Below are positions 32,631 through 44,800 of a DNA stretch of 64,000 nt, piece after piece. The notes under the pieces were generated by a model. That model did no database searches. It was given only the letters and a program-made list of their open reading frames with translations, and was not told the origin of the DNA. A program made the position numbers and the translations under genes. This DNA comes from Adiantum capillus-veneris (lineage: Eukaryota > Streptophyta > Polypodiopsida > Polypodiales > Pteridaceae): positions 105,934,355 to 105,998,354 of the forward strand of contig CM043943.1 of the NCBI GenBank assembly GCA_014529385.2, written 5' to 3'. Each line of letters begins with the position of its first letter. Within the stretch, counting starts at the first letter, position 1.

Positions 32631-33180
32631 ATGAGTCTCTTTACCCAACAAAAAAGAAAAAAGCAAGGAACTATATACCAAGGAAAATGCTACATCTTTG
32701 GATGAAGAAAGCATGTAATGCAAACTCTATGCCCCCTTCCTGTGGAGATATTAACTCACTCTAGTAAAATTTGGAGGTGATGGATCCAATGGATGATATG
32801 GCTACATCAAACAATTGTAGGCTCCATATGACATTTTGAACCTAAGAGAGTTTGCCAAAGCCAACCAAAATTAGCACTTGCAGGAGAGTACGAGTCTCTT
32901 TACCCAACAAAAAAGAAAAAACTAAGGGACTCTATCTAAAACAACAAGGAAACTGCTTAATTGCATCATAGAAAAACCTATATCTTTGGAAAAAGGAAGC
33001 ATGTATTATGAGAACTCTTACACAAACTCCATGCCCCCTTCGTGTCAAGATTTTAACTTAGTGGTAAACTTTGTAGGTGATGGATCCAATGGATTATATG
33101 GCTATATCAAACATTTGTAGGCTCGATATGCCATCTTGAACCTAAGAGAGTTTTCGAAAGGCAACCAAAATTAGCACTTG
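32631..33180. repeat. Diverged tandem duplication, unit about 260-300 bp
   Basis: Unit starts at about 32633 and 32892 share GAGTCTCTTTACCCAACAAA. The ends share GGTGATGGATCCAATGGA (32776 and 33073) and AACCAAAATTAGCACTTGCA. Indels separate the copies. No coding content. Confidence 0.8.
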
Positions 33181-33189
33181 CAATACAGT

Positions 33190-35390
33190 ATGGAGATGTG
33201 CTCTTATAAGCTCAAGACAAACTAGGAGACAAGTGAAAAACAAAAGAAGCAAGACATATGCCAAGAATCACAGGGACATGCTTGATGTTTGCCAAAGCGA
33301 GAGGATAGTGTGGAACATTGGGTGGTTCAAGGTAAATATTTCAAACTATCAAGAAACAAGCGATTAAGTAATAAAGCTACTCTACTCTATTTTCTTGCTT
33401 CTTCATTCACTTGCTTGTTTCCGTGATGTTTTGATATGATTTGTTGTTTCCCTCTGCTGTTGTAAACATTAGATGTCTTGGTTTAGGATGTTAAAATGAG
33501 TAAAGTTTCCTCAAAGAGGGCCTCTATTGCACATACCCTTTGATGGCTTCATAAACGTATACATGTAGCCTCCACTTGATCCTTAATGTGGAACACGAGA
33601 TTCGCATACATGGGAGATTCGCATACATGGATGGTGAGCATGATAATTCAAAAGCACTTCTTGAACATTCATGATAAGGCACTTTGGGCCTTGTGACATG
33701 AAGGATAGCTTTTGTGTCACATGCACTCCCTTGCCATTGAAGTGCATTTTCCAAACAAAAAAATGGGGCACCATTCAACAAGGTTCATAAACAAGAACAT
33801 GTTTGTACTATACATTCTCAATCAACATGGCTTTGACACACTTCTCATGCCACCATTTCACACCAATGACTATTGCACTGCCTCAACACCTCACAAAAAA
33901 CAAAAACTTGCTCTTGGGGCATGAGGAAACCCTCTTCATCTCCTTGCCGTTTAAAAAATAGCTAGTCAAGAACCAATGGAACCAATTAAATGTGTACCAA
34001 TTTTGGTTATAGCAACCTCTGGATGGGAGAATCATCACGATAACCAATAAGCACAAATAGGAAAGACCACTACCTCACTTACTTCTACTAGAGCACACCC
34101 TTATAATAAGAAAAATTACAAAAATGGAGGTACTAATTGAGAGTTGATAGTAGAGGATGCCACAATACAATCTCTCTTCTTTGTTCAATGTACATGAAAA
34201 ATGCACTTGACTATGGAGGTGGGATTAGTTTACCCTTTAATTGGCATACAAGAATGACATTGCAAAACCAACATCATAATCAACATTTCCCCTACACCCT
34301 CATTTCAAGCCTTTACTTAACACAGGCTCCTTCGCAATCATTGTGAAAATTATCTTACACAAACCAGACAACAAAGAAACATCACCTTATATGTGTGTCC
34401 CTACATTTAGTAATAATGGACTTCTTTATACACTTATAGAGAGCCCATGTTTATGGAATTACCCTATAGTAGGTCACCTCCCAACATCTTTCCACTTTCT
34501 ATTTACAATGCATGTAAAGGTTAGAATAGTTAGGAGCCACACATGGCATGATCCTCATAACACAAAGTTGTTTACAATGGAATCAAGAAAGTGAGTAAGA
34601 CTATGATACTATTCTAGTAGCCATATAGAAAAGTGGGTTCAATCTATGATTAGTTGACCCCTTTTAAGCATGAGTAGTAAATTAATCTCCTTCTTGAGAC
34701 TGATGTGAAGGTTGCCATGCTCAGAACACACAGTTGGAGTTTGTGTGGTTTGTTTGAAGTCCACCTACCTCCTACGCATGTCCATGGGATTTTGCATTGG
34801 ATGTAGAATATGTTAATTTTAACTTCATCTCCCTATGTTGACAATGGGAGTGTGTGAGAAAAGAGAATGACCCCCCCCCCCCCCCCCCCCCCCTCTTTCC
34901 AAATTTGTTTCTTGCAAGTGCCTTCTTTCATTGACTTGGTTGATTTGATTCCATAATATTTTTGAATCATTAGATTCACTTATCTAAAAAACCCTATACA
35001 ACAACTCCGTGAGATAATGGCGAGTACTATAAACAATAGGTCTATATCACTTGCATAAATAAAACCCTAAATAAATAAATAAATTATATGTGTAAAGCCT
35101 TTATGGTAGAAGAGGTAAGTTAGAGGCTTACTAAGACTTATTTTCTCCATTCGCCCCATTGCCCTCAGGATTCTCTCAATGTATTGGACAAAACCATTAG
35201 TTCATATGGTTTTCAAATTGGCTTACCTCTGTGTAGTTTGATGGACATATCTAAGGCACACAATTGAAGCACATGCATATAGATTACCTACGATACTTTC
35301 ATATGTTTCTTGCATATTTCCCTTCTTTTATCATGTATGATTAAAACCTAGACCCCCATTATAAAAGGATGGTGGATTTGATAGTATGAC
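33190..35390. other. Non-coding, nothing recognised
   Basis: AT-rich DNA with only short frames without domains. It includes a C23 tract at 34871-34893. Confidence 0.5.
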
Positions 35391-35393
35391 ATT

Positions 35394-35510
35394 GTTATTA
35401 ATCTACCTTTGGAGATGACCACTTTATACTCTAATGGCATCAACAAATGTTATTAATCTACCTTTGGTGATGATCACCTTATACTCAAATGGCATCACCA
35501 TTGAATACTT
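35394..35510. repeat. Short tandem duplication, about 56-bp period
   Basis: GTTATTAATCTACCTTTGG occurs at about 35394 and 35450. The following sequence (ACTTTATACTCTAATGGCAT versus CCTTATACTCAAATGGCAT) is also repeated. Confidence 0.8.
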
Positions 35511-35929
35511 GGGCTTGGCACAAAGATGAATCAACTTATCTACTATATGTCTCAACATGACCATGGAAAGTATATCTATTCTAGCAAGAATGGACTATCC
35601 TTTTCTAAGAACATGTTCTCAACCTCAACTCATGGCTCATTAATCACATATATGTACAATGCATCTGACCTACCTACAATGAAATCAATAGGAATCCCAT
35701 GATGGAACTCTCATTTTGAGTTTTTATTTTTTTTGGTGCAAGAAGGGGCATGAGCTTGAGTTCACTTACATTCATTGAGGTAACTTTTTGGATTGAGATC
35801 ACTCCTCCACCAAATCATCAGGAATTATCTCCTAAAAGGAGGGGATGAAGATTGTAGGATAAAGATCTTGCCTAGAAACTCTCCCTAAAATAAACCTCTT
35901 TGTTAAGTCTCATCAGCCCAACAAGAGGA

Positions 35930-36970
35930 TATGGAGAGACAAGCTAATGAGCATGTGGAAATAGTATGGAAAGACATAGCTCTTCACCTTTTTGTTCACC
36001 TTTTCTTCTATGGTTCATGTTGTATGTGTGTGGATTATAATGCACTAAACAAGATAACATCGAAGAACCATTTTTTGATACCAAGGATAGAGGAGCTATA
36101 TGATAAGCTATAAGCATTTAGCTGTTATCATCAAGTACATATTGTATTAAACATATCCAGAAGACAACATTATGTACATGTTTGATTTGTATGAACATTT
36201 GATTATGCCTTTTGGACTAACCGATGCTCCAACCACAGTAAACCAAATGATGAAAATAATTTTTTGAGCAACATATGGCTTACACAAAAGTATTCTTTGA
36301 GAATATCATAGTCCACTAAAAGTTTTTAGAAGAGCAAAAAAAGTATCTCAATGGAGTCTTCCAAGCTGTACATTAATTGTAGAAAGAGTAAATTCTTCTT
36401 AAAAGAGATTCAGAGGTTAGGTCATATCATCTCACAGGATGGCATTTGTATGGTCCTCAAAAGCTTACGCAGTAATAAACACGTGGCATGAACCAAAGAA
36501 TTTACATGAAGTAAGAAGCTTTATAGGTTAGTGCTCCTATTATAGAGATGCGTTGATGAGTTCTCTTCCATAGCCAATCCACTCCATGACTTAACCAATG
36601 AGGATTGTTAAGTATCAATGGACTACTAAGGAGAAACAATTTTGTCTATGCTAAAAAAGGCCTTTGAGGTTAATTGTGATGATGCCTTGGATCAATTTTG
36701 ATTCAAGAAGGTCATGCCATTGCATATGAGTCATTTTTTGCACTTTGACATGCCTTTGATACATAAAAGCACTATCTTCTTGGGAGAGCCTTCATCATAC
36801 AAATTGTGGACCATCAAAGTCTCTAGTAGATCATGACATAAACCAAGCCCAATGTCAAATAAATGAGGTGGAAACTTTTGTTACTTGATTTTGCTTTCAT
36901 ATAGTTTATATACCGAGTAACCACAATGAAGTAGCCGATGCACTTTCACAAAGACCGCATGCTAATGCTA
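35930..36970 (+). pseudogene. Ty3/gypsy RT and RNase H relic
   Basis: Readable pieces in shifting frames: CVDYNALNKITSKNHFLIPR (RT motif, usual C-V-D-Y-R-A-L-N-K), CYHQVHI, then LIMPFGLTDAPTTVNQMM, then EVRSFIG, WTTKEKQF and finally NHNEVADALSQRPHANAIS (RNase H end, usual N-x-V-A-D-A-L-S-R). The catalytic Y-x-D-D was not found. Many stops and frameshifts make this an old relic. No LTR was identified. The DNA before it (35511-35929) and after it (36971-37536) shows nothing recognisable. Confidence 0.75.
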
Positions 36971-37543
36971 TATCTATACTATGTCTCTTGTAAATGTTCA
37001 CAATATTTGTATCAACTGCATTAATGGAAATCCTTACATGTTCTAATGAGAAATACACAAAAGATTTCTCTTTCTTACCTCTACCATTGCAAAGCTCTTC
37101 ATTTATGTTTTCATCTTGAAGTGTATGCATACCAAAAGTAAATTGCTTGCGACAAACATGTAGAATCTTTACCATGTCCGTCATGAAGGCATGCTCGGCA
37201 AAGGGTTTTGAAAATACAAAAGTTGTGGAGTGCAAACGTACAATGCAACCACTTCTCCAAAACACTTCGGATTCCAAAATGAAATGCCTTGGCACTTGTG
37301 ATGGTAGCATCATCCTTGGCACTTGCGATGGTAGCATCATCCTTCTGGCATTAGTAATGTTTGATTGGGACCTTTCTGCCATCATTTTAAATTGCTTTCC
37401 CATTCACTTGTTTTACTTTCTTTCTCTAGAATGGGCAGTTCGAGTTATCGAAATTCGGTGTAATGACACCAAAAATTCAAATTGGTGACATGACCTTGCC
37501 CTTAAAATCATAGTCGTCTTTGACAATGTTGTATATAAAAGAA

Positions 37544-38011
37544 AGGGAAAATTACCAAAATACCCCTCTAATTTGAGGAAATTCCCAAAATACCCCTGAT
37601 ATTTTGTCATAAATTCCCAAAGTGCCCTTCAAATTTTCCAAAATTCCCAAAATACCTCTGGTTGTGAGAGTAAATTTCTCGAAAAATAAAATTTTTTGTG
37701 GGTCTTCACAAGAAGAATGATTATCTATCGTACAAGATGCTAAAACTACAATTTGAGTTGGTTACGTAGGCTTTGGAGATGGATTGTTTCATTATTTTTA
37801 GACATAATTGCCTTTTTTGCAATGGTAATTGGTGACAAATTACAATGCTGAGCACTCAAAAACGGATCTCAATTGTCAAAAACGAATGAAGATTAGAAAA
37901 TCTTGAACAATCCAACCAAAATAGATACAAGGGTATTTTGGGAATTTTTGAAATTTGAGGGGTATTTTGGGAATTTCCTCAAATTAGAGGGGTATTTTGG
38001 TAATTTTCCCT
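37544..38011. mobile_element. MITE with 53-bp perfect terminal inverted repeats
   Basis: A 468-bp element starting AGGGAAAATTACC and ending GGTAATTTTCCCT. The outer 53 bp of each end are exact reverse complements. Beyond this the arms hold further degenerate copies of AATTCCCAAAATACCCCT. The flanks AAAAGAA (37537-37543 and 38012-38018) form a 7-bp direct repeat, consistent with a target duplication, though in AT-rich DNA. There is no coding frame, so it would depend on a transposase elsewhere. The superfamily is not assigned. Confidence 0.85.
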
Positions 38012-38611
38012 AAAAGAAAAGGTAGCGTAGTATTCACTTTCAACACTAGACATCATTCCAGTACAGATTAACAATCTACTATATTTACTACTGGGAGACT
38101 CTATAAAAAATTCTTTTTTATAACAGATTCGTCGGAATCTTATGCTTCAACCCGTCGTCTTCCCCACTTCTCCAGCTATGTCCTCTGCACACTGCCTCCA
38201 AGCCCAACTCTCACAGGCTTTGCCCCCACTTCCATGCCCCTACGCCTCTGTGGCCCTCGCTCGCCCTGCTCCTATGCCTCCCCCTGGTTGCCCCTCCAAA
38301 GAGCTATTCCTCTACTCTCCACCACCAAATAAGCCTACGAACACAATGTGTCAAGCCTGGTTATATAGCCCTGTAGATGCGCTCGCTGACTTCATGCTCG
38401 TGGGGGAGAAAGAGCTGCCTCTGCCCCCTCTCCTGCAATCTCTAAGTCATGCAACGTTGACACATAGACCAAGAGAGAGACAATCTTTGGTCGCGGACAG
38501 ATAGAGAAAGAGAGAAAGGTCTTCGGCGTTGCCTCCACTCCACACCCCAACGTCACCTTCACGCACCACGTTCTCGGCTTGATAGGCACAAAGAAAGAGA
38601 AAGAGACATCT

Positions 38612-38664
<53 letters not shown>

Positions 38665-38980
38665 TTTCCCTAATAGACTCCGGACTGGCAAGCCACGTGT
38701 GTGAGAGAGAATTTGCTTCTATTAACCCTCAAACCTCTAACCCTTCCCTTTTCCCCTTTTCACTAATGGGAGATTTTTTTATTTTTTCCCAGCTGGTATC
38801 CCCTACTTGGTACTTGGGAGAGGAATTGCGGCAAGTATTCCATATCGTCACAGCTTGAATACTTGGAAGATAATTTTGCATACGATGTGAAACTTTCTTC
38901 ATGCTAGTTTGGAGAGGACGCACACACGCGCGCTCATGTCCAACACAATAGGCCTACAATATTTCTAGTCTAAGCTCGAT
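38012..38980. other. Upstream region of the small membrane-protein gene
   Basis: Presumed promoter and 5' leader. It contains a GA repeat (38611-38660) and a CACGTG G-box core at about 38694. A plus frame at 38142-38504 is proline-rich without a domain and is not called a gene. Confidence 0.4.
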
Positions 38981-38987
38981 TGCCATT

Positions 38988-39137
38988 ATGAGCAGTGGCA
39001 ACAATAGTGGTAATGGTGGTGGCAAACCCCTTTCGCGCTTGAATCAGTACCTCTACAGTGGTGACAAGAAACACGTGCTTGCAGGCATCCTCATTGTCGC
39101 GGCCATCGGTGCTATCCCCTGGCTCCTCCTCGCTCGA

Positions 39138-39184
<47 letters not shown>

Positions 39185-41779
39185 AGTCCCATTGTCTCTT
39201 TATAAGAAACCACTTGTCATGGCTGTAAGCAAACAAATAGAAAGCTAGAATTGCAAATGATAAAGTTTCAAAATTGTCTTTGCTCAACGGTGACGTTGAA
39301 AGCTGGTAAGGATTTAAAGATGTGTATGGGCATCGTGTGCATTCTTGCAAAAGTTTCAAGTACCTTTCATATTTAATCTTCGTGCCAATGGACAGAAATG
39401 ACTGTCTTGCTTTGTTACCCCTGTAATGTTGTGGTCAATGCATGTTTCACAATGTTTTGGAACAGGATCTTTTATGTCAAGTCTTTGGGTGATGACAAGA
39501 AGCTAGTTGGGTGTGATAATTGTATTCATACGTGCCATTGCTGTGACGAAAATATTGTGCTTGTTTTTGTCATGGGTTAATGCAACTCTTAACTTGTCCC
39601 TTTGTGTCAATTCTGGCCACACCCATTTGAATTATTGTATTTACAAAATAAATTTGTAAAAATAGGACATGATGAGCAATATTTACGCAAGAGCTCCATG
39701 GAAGTGTATTGCATTTTTGCTTTACGTTGAGTTCTTTTAGTATTTTGTTTTGCTGGAGAAATCTCAGCCATCAATGTCTTCTTGGGCCTCTACCTTGTAG
39801 ATAAGGTTGCAGTTGTCAGAGGGATTATTCCCTCAGATGCAAGAGAAATAGCCTTAAGCCTTGCACCACATCTCCTCTTCCAAAGGCACTTACAACAATT
39901 GAGATCTTAGCTTGTCTGTCATGCCTCATTCTCCACATGGCTTGCTAAGGCAGATGGGATGAAGGGACGAAGCTCCTTACAGCACTCTTCATGCTCTGTG
40001 GGGCAGAGGCGGAGAAGTTTGTATGGATGTGGATAGAGTCTTGGAGATTGCTGTTGAGTTTAATTCAAAGTTGTTCACAGAGCTGCTGGCCACAGCGGAC
40101 ATGCTTTGTGCGAGAGAGGAGATTCGTTCCTTCATTGAGATTTGGTCATTCATTGTGCCGAGAATCACTTTGTTGATGAGCAGTTCGTTGTTGGCCCCTT
40201 TACAATCGATATTGATGGCGCTCTCTGTCCAGGGAATGATGGTCTCATTAGGTAGTTTTTTCTTGACTATTGGGATGACTTGTACTTGCCTCTTCTTCGG
40301 GGTTTCCAATATTTTGACACTGGCCAATGCCTTTATTGCTTACCTCAGGCCTCATTATGATTATGCCGAAGGGGAGAGATCACACACTGCTTCATCAGTG
40401 GCGTGCCTTTGCTCTCCTCTTTTCTATGTATAAGATACTCACTTGTATGATCAATGCTAGACTCCGGCCTTTCTTACCAGATGTGATACGTGTCTCAATT
40501 TTCAAACAGGTTTGTGCAGGATGGATGCATTTGGAGAACATCTTTACATTTTATGAGGCAGTGCAACATGCCAGACAATTGGGATAATCCTTGGCGATCC
40601 TCCTCCTTGACCTTGAGAAGTCTTATGATAGAGTAGACTAGGATATTTTGGAGGGCACTTTACATAGGATGGGCTTTCTTGCACGATGGATTTGTGGTGT
40701 TTCAACGTTATATAGATCTTGTAGGAGTGTGGTGACAATTGGGGGTACTGTTGGAGAGTCGAAACGCACTTTTGACATCCATCTGGAAGATAGGCCAACC
40801 AAAGTTGGCTGCAAGAGCAAACACTGTGCGTATGGTAGTCATGCGAGTGGTAGGAGCAAAGGTCTTGTTAAAGTCCACGCTTGGTCGCTGTGTGTAACCC
40901 GAGCAACAAGTCTCGCCTTATGTTTGTTGAGGGAACCGTTGGCCTTGTACTTTGTCTTGAGAATCCATTTCGTGAAACCACCTTCCGCTTGTTGGGCTTG
41001 GGAACCAAGGTCCAGGTTTTATTCCGCTTCCTCCACCGAGGAAGGCTCAACTGGTGAAGCTTGAATCTGAGACATGAGGGCAAAGTTCACGAACTCTGCG
41101 CCATCATAAACTTTCCTGTCCTTGAGGCATGCAGAACGTCGAGGCTGTCCAAGGTCTGGCGAGTCTGGTAACTTCGTGACTCCAGAGAAAGAAACCGTAG
41201 AGTAGAGCCAACCAAGAACTAACTTCTCCTTGCGAGGTGGGACCGCCTCCACCGAAGGAGAACCATTGTAACAAACTGCTGACGTGTCAAAGCGTAAAGA
41301 ATGGAGCCAACTTACAGATGTCGGCCGAGGGGCCTAAACCCTATGAAGAACAAGTAACAGAAGAAGAAGTCCTACCAACTTATGGGGACCCTGTTCGATG
41401 GGGCCCCAAGTGACATAAAGATTAAAATAAAGCAGGACCCGCAACTGATGACGTGGCAGTTTTCGAAAATTGCGTTGACATGATGACGTGGCAGCTGTAT
41501 GGATTTCCGTAAATTACGCTGACAGCTTTTGGCATTGCTTTTTGGACCAGAAGCTTTTGAGTTTGAAGGCTTTTCATGTAAAATGCTTTTCAGGCCAAGG
41601 GCCTACAAATATGAGGTTAGGGCTCATTCTCTGGCATGCTTCCTCGAGAAGGTGCAGAGTTTGGAGTACCGGCTTGTATTGAGTTGATGCAATATAAAGA
41701 AATGCCGTAGCCGTAAGGGACGTCAAGGTTTGGGGCCAATACTCTCTGGGGTGGACTTCCGTCAATACGTGTCGCATGT

Positions 41780-41831
<52 letters not shown>

Positions 41832-44800
41832 CAGTTGTTATTGAAGTGTTAAAAGTTTGTTCAGTCTGTTCTTTTCCATCGGCACGTTTTGCCCGTCTTG
41901 TGACAGTGGTATCAGAGCATCAGGCGTGTGCTTTTCTGAAAGCATACCGGTCCCACAAAAGAGCAGATAGAGCAAACTAGAGACTTTATTCGAGGAATCT
42001 TCGCCCTCCAACCCGGACTTATTAGCCACTCCCACCCTTACTTCATCGCGTATCGGGCGCGCTCTCGTCTTCATCGCTCATGTCTTACAGGGCATAAGCC
42101 ATTAAGATCAATTGCAAAAGAAGGATCCAAGATTTGTTTCGAGCTACTGTTTTTCTTAGAGACAGTACCATGCAAATGTTGATGTCTACAGCTACCAAGC
42201 AGTACACTCCAAGGACTTGGCAAGCTTTCAAGAAAATTTTTGCCCGAAGTTATATGGTTTCTGACATCTTCCTTCGAAGTGCAACTTCTGGCAGAGTGGG
42301 GAATCTTGAAATGCTTGCCATGGAACCCTAGCAAATTATAACTTGAAATTTCTCAACATCTCTCAGTAGATGTCTCTTGACGCTTAGATGACCTTGGAGG
42401 TCCAGTGCAATTGCTATCTTGGGACTACCATCGCCGCCAAAGAAACATTGTTTGTCCAAGAGCTGATGGACCATGTTGTACTCGACTATGACCCTATGGA
42501 ATGAACCTAACCCTAATTTTTTTTGGTGCAGGTTTCAAGATGGGAAGTCCACTATTTATTAGGGGTCCACTTCACAATTATTATTGATAACCATGCCCTG
42601 CACGATGTGCTTAATAAGCCGCAAGTTGCAGGTCAAGTATGGCGGTGGCTACTCTTATTTCAAGAGTTTCATTTCGAAGTGGTCTCAGACCCGGTAAACA
42701 TCATGTCCTTGTTGACCACCTCTCTCGCATTCACATTAGGTGAAGAAGCAACAGGGGTTGTAGATGACTTTCCAGATAGCAGTCTCTTTAAGGTGGATAC
42801 GACTCCGGAATGGTACGGTGATGTCTTGCATTTGCTATCTACTGGCCTGGACCCTAAGAATGCATCTCCACTGCAGAAGAAAAGATTGCTTTTAAAATCT
42901 AGGCCATTCACTTTGATTGGAGGCCAGCTCTACAAGTCACGACTAGATGGTGTTCTGAGACGGTGTGTCTCCCCTTATGAAGTTGAGAATATTTTGGAAG
43001 ATGCCCACAATGGTCTCACTGATGGCCATTACCCTGGTCACATCACCGCCCAGAAGATTCTATAGAGTGGTCTATGGTGGCCCTATGTTTTTCGGGATGC
43101 AATTGCCTATGTGAAAGTATGTGATGTGTGTTAGCGCTGTAGACCTAAACCAAGCAAGCAGTCCAACCGTCCTCTGCAGGTCTCTATGTCATGGCTGTCG
43201 TTTGAGAGATGGGGCATGGATTTGGTGGGTCCAATTGCTCCTCCGGTCCAACCAGGTAACCGGAAGTATCTGTTGGTGGCTACAGATTATGTAACCAAGT
43301 GGGCAGAGGTACTGGCGACGACCAATTGCATTGGCAATACTGTAGCCAAGTTCCTGTATGAAAATATTTTGTGCAGGTTTGGATGTTCATTGGAGATCAC
43401 GAGTGATAGGGGCAGTCACTTTGTTAATGAAATGATTTCAACCTTGCTCTCCAACTACAAGATTTTTCATCGTAAGTCTTGCCTTTTACCCTAGAGCAAA
43501 TGAGCAGGCCGAGAGCACCAACAAGGTTCTGATAGCCCTTCTGTGGAAAGTATGTCATCTCCATCCGGCGTCTTGGGCTCAAGCTATCCACAGCACCCTT
43601 TGGGCATACCGAACTTCCTTCAAAGCCACAACCAATCACACTCCATTTCAGCTAGCATTCGGTTTGGAAGCAATAGCACCCTTCGAATTCAACTCAGGAT
43701 CTCCGCGAGTAGGCAGTGTGCGTGCCAATGGGGGTTTGGGGTGTGCCTTTGTCTCTCGTCTCGCCCTATTGGAAGAAAGGCGCCATTTGGCTTCTCAGGC
43801 TCTTGAAGTAGAGCAGCTTCGTTGCAAGGCGTGGCATGATCGCCATCTCCGAAAGCCAAAAATTATGCAAGGCTCACTGGTGCTACTGTATCAAGCTAGA
43901 TATCAAAAGAAAGAAAAGAAGTTGGTCCGAGCTTGGCAAGGTCCATTCATGGTACAAGAAATTTTGCCAAAGGAAGCAATCCAATTAGTAACTTTGGAAG
44001 GTGTTCCCTTGCTGTTGGTAAATGGCTCCCGAATCAAATGCTATCATCCCTCTGAGTAAGCCATCTGTAGCTGTTTCAGCCTATAGTATAGGTTCCTGAA
44101 TCTTGTTTCTCTCTTCTTTCACTTGCTCTCCCACCAGAGCCTGTGTTTTGATAATGTCCTTGCACACTCTCAGTATATGCTATTCCTGTGGGTGTTCCCA
44201 CATTTCCTCCTTCGGTTTACTTTCTCTACCACTGTGTAACTGGGGTGCTTGTTTTGTCCTAAACTTCTTGTAATCAGCTAATTATTTCCATAGATTGGAC
44301 TATCTTGTGGTATTGCTTTGTATCGTCCATCTTCACACTTTTGATGCTCAAAATGGGGTCTCTCTAATGTAACACACTTTGGGTCATTAGGAGACATTTC
44401 TACGCAATAATTCTCTTTCCAGTAGCACTGAGTTCCTTCTTCTTCTTCTTCCAATTGTTTTCTAAGTGCGGCTTTTGGGTCACTCTATCACTATTGCTCT
44501 TTCCGTAAAATTTATACCCACTCTCTCTGCTCTATCTGTGTCGCACTTCAGCTTGCCAACCAAGTTTTCCCTCTCTCAACAATCACTCCTTGCTCTATAG
44601 GTGCATTCTACACCTTGAACTGACCAATAACCCTCGCCCTTCCTACCTCCAGAGGCCCTAACCACTAGTCGCGCCCCTCTCTCCACCATCTCGCCCCTAC
44701 CCACTAACTTGAATCCCTACCCAATAGCCCCTCGCCCCTACCTACTGCCCTCGTCCCTACCCAGGAGCCACTCGCCCCTCTCTCCCACCCCTTGCCCCTA

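Noticed and set aside
36906-37403. 165-codon minus-strand frame
   Set aside because: It overlaps the end of the plus-strand gypsy RNase H relic and contains an internal repeat (RMMLPSQVP twice) from duplicated DNA; no domain.
38142-38504. Proline-rich 120-codon frame upstream of the small membrane-protein gene
   Set aside because: No domain, no start context evidence, and it sits in the presumed promoter or leader region.
44060-44640. 3' LTR of the gypsy element at 41267
   Set aside because: TGTAACA occurs at about 44368, but the following bases do not match the 5' LTR, so no LTR was called.
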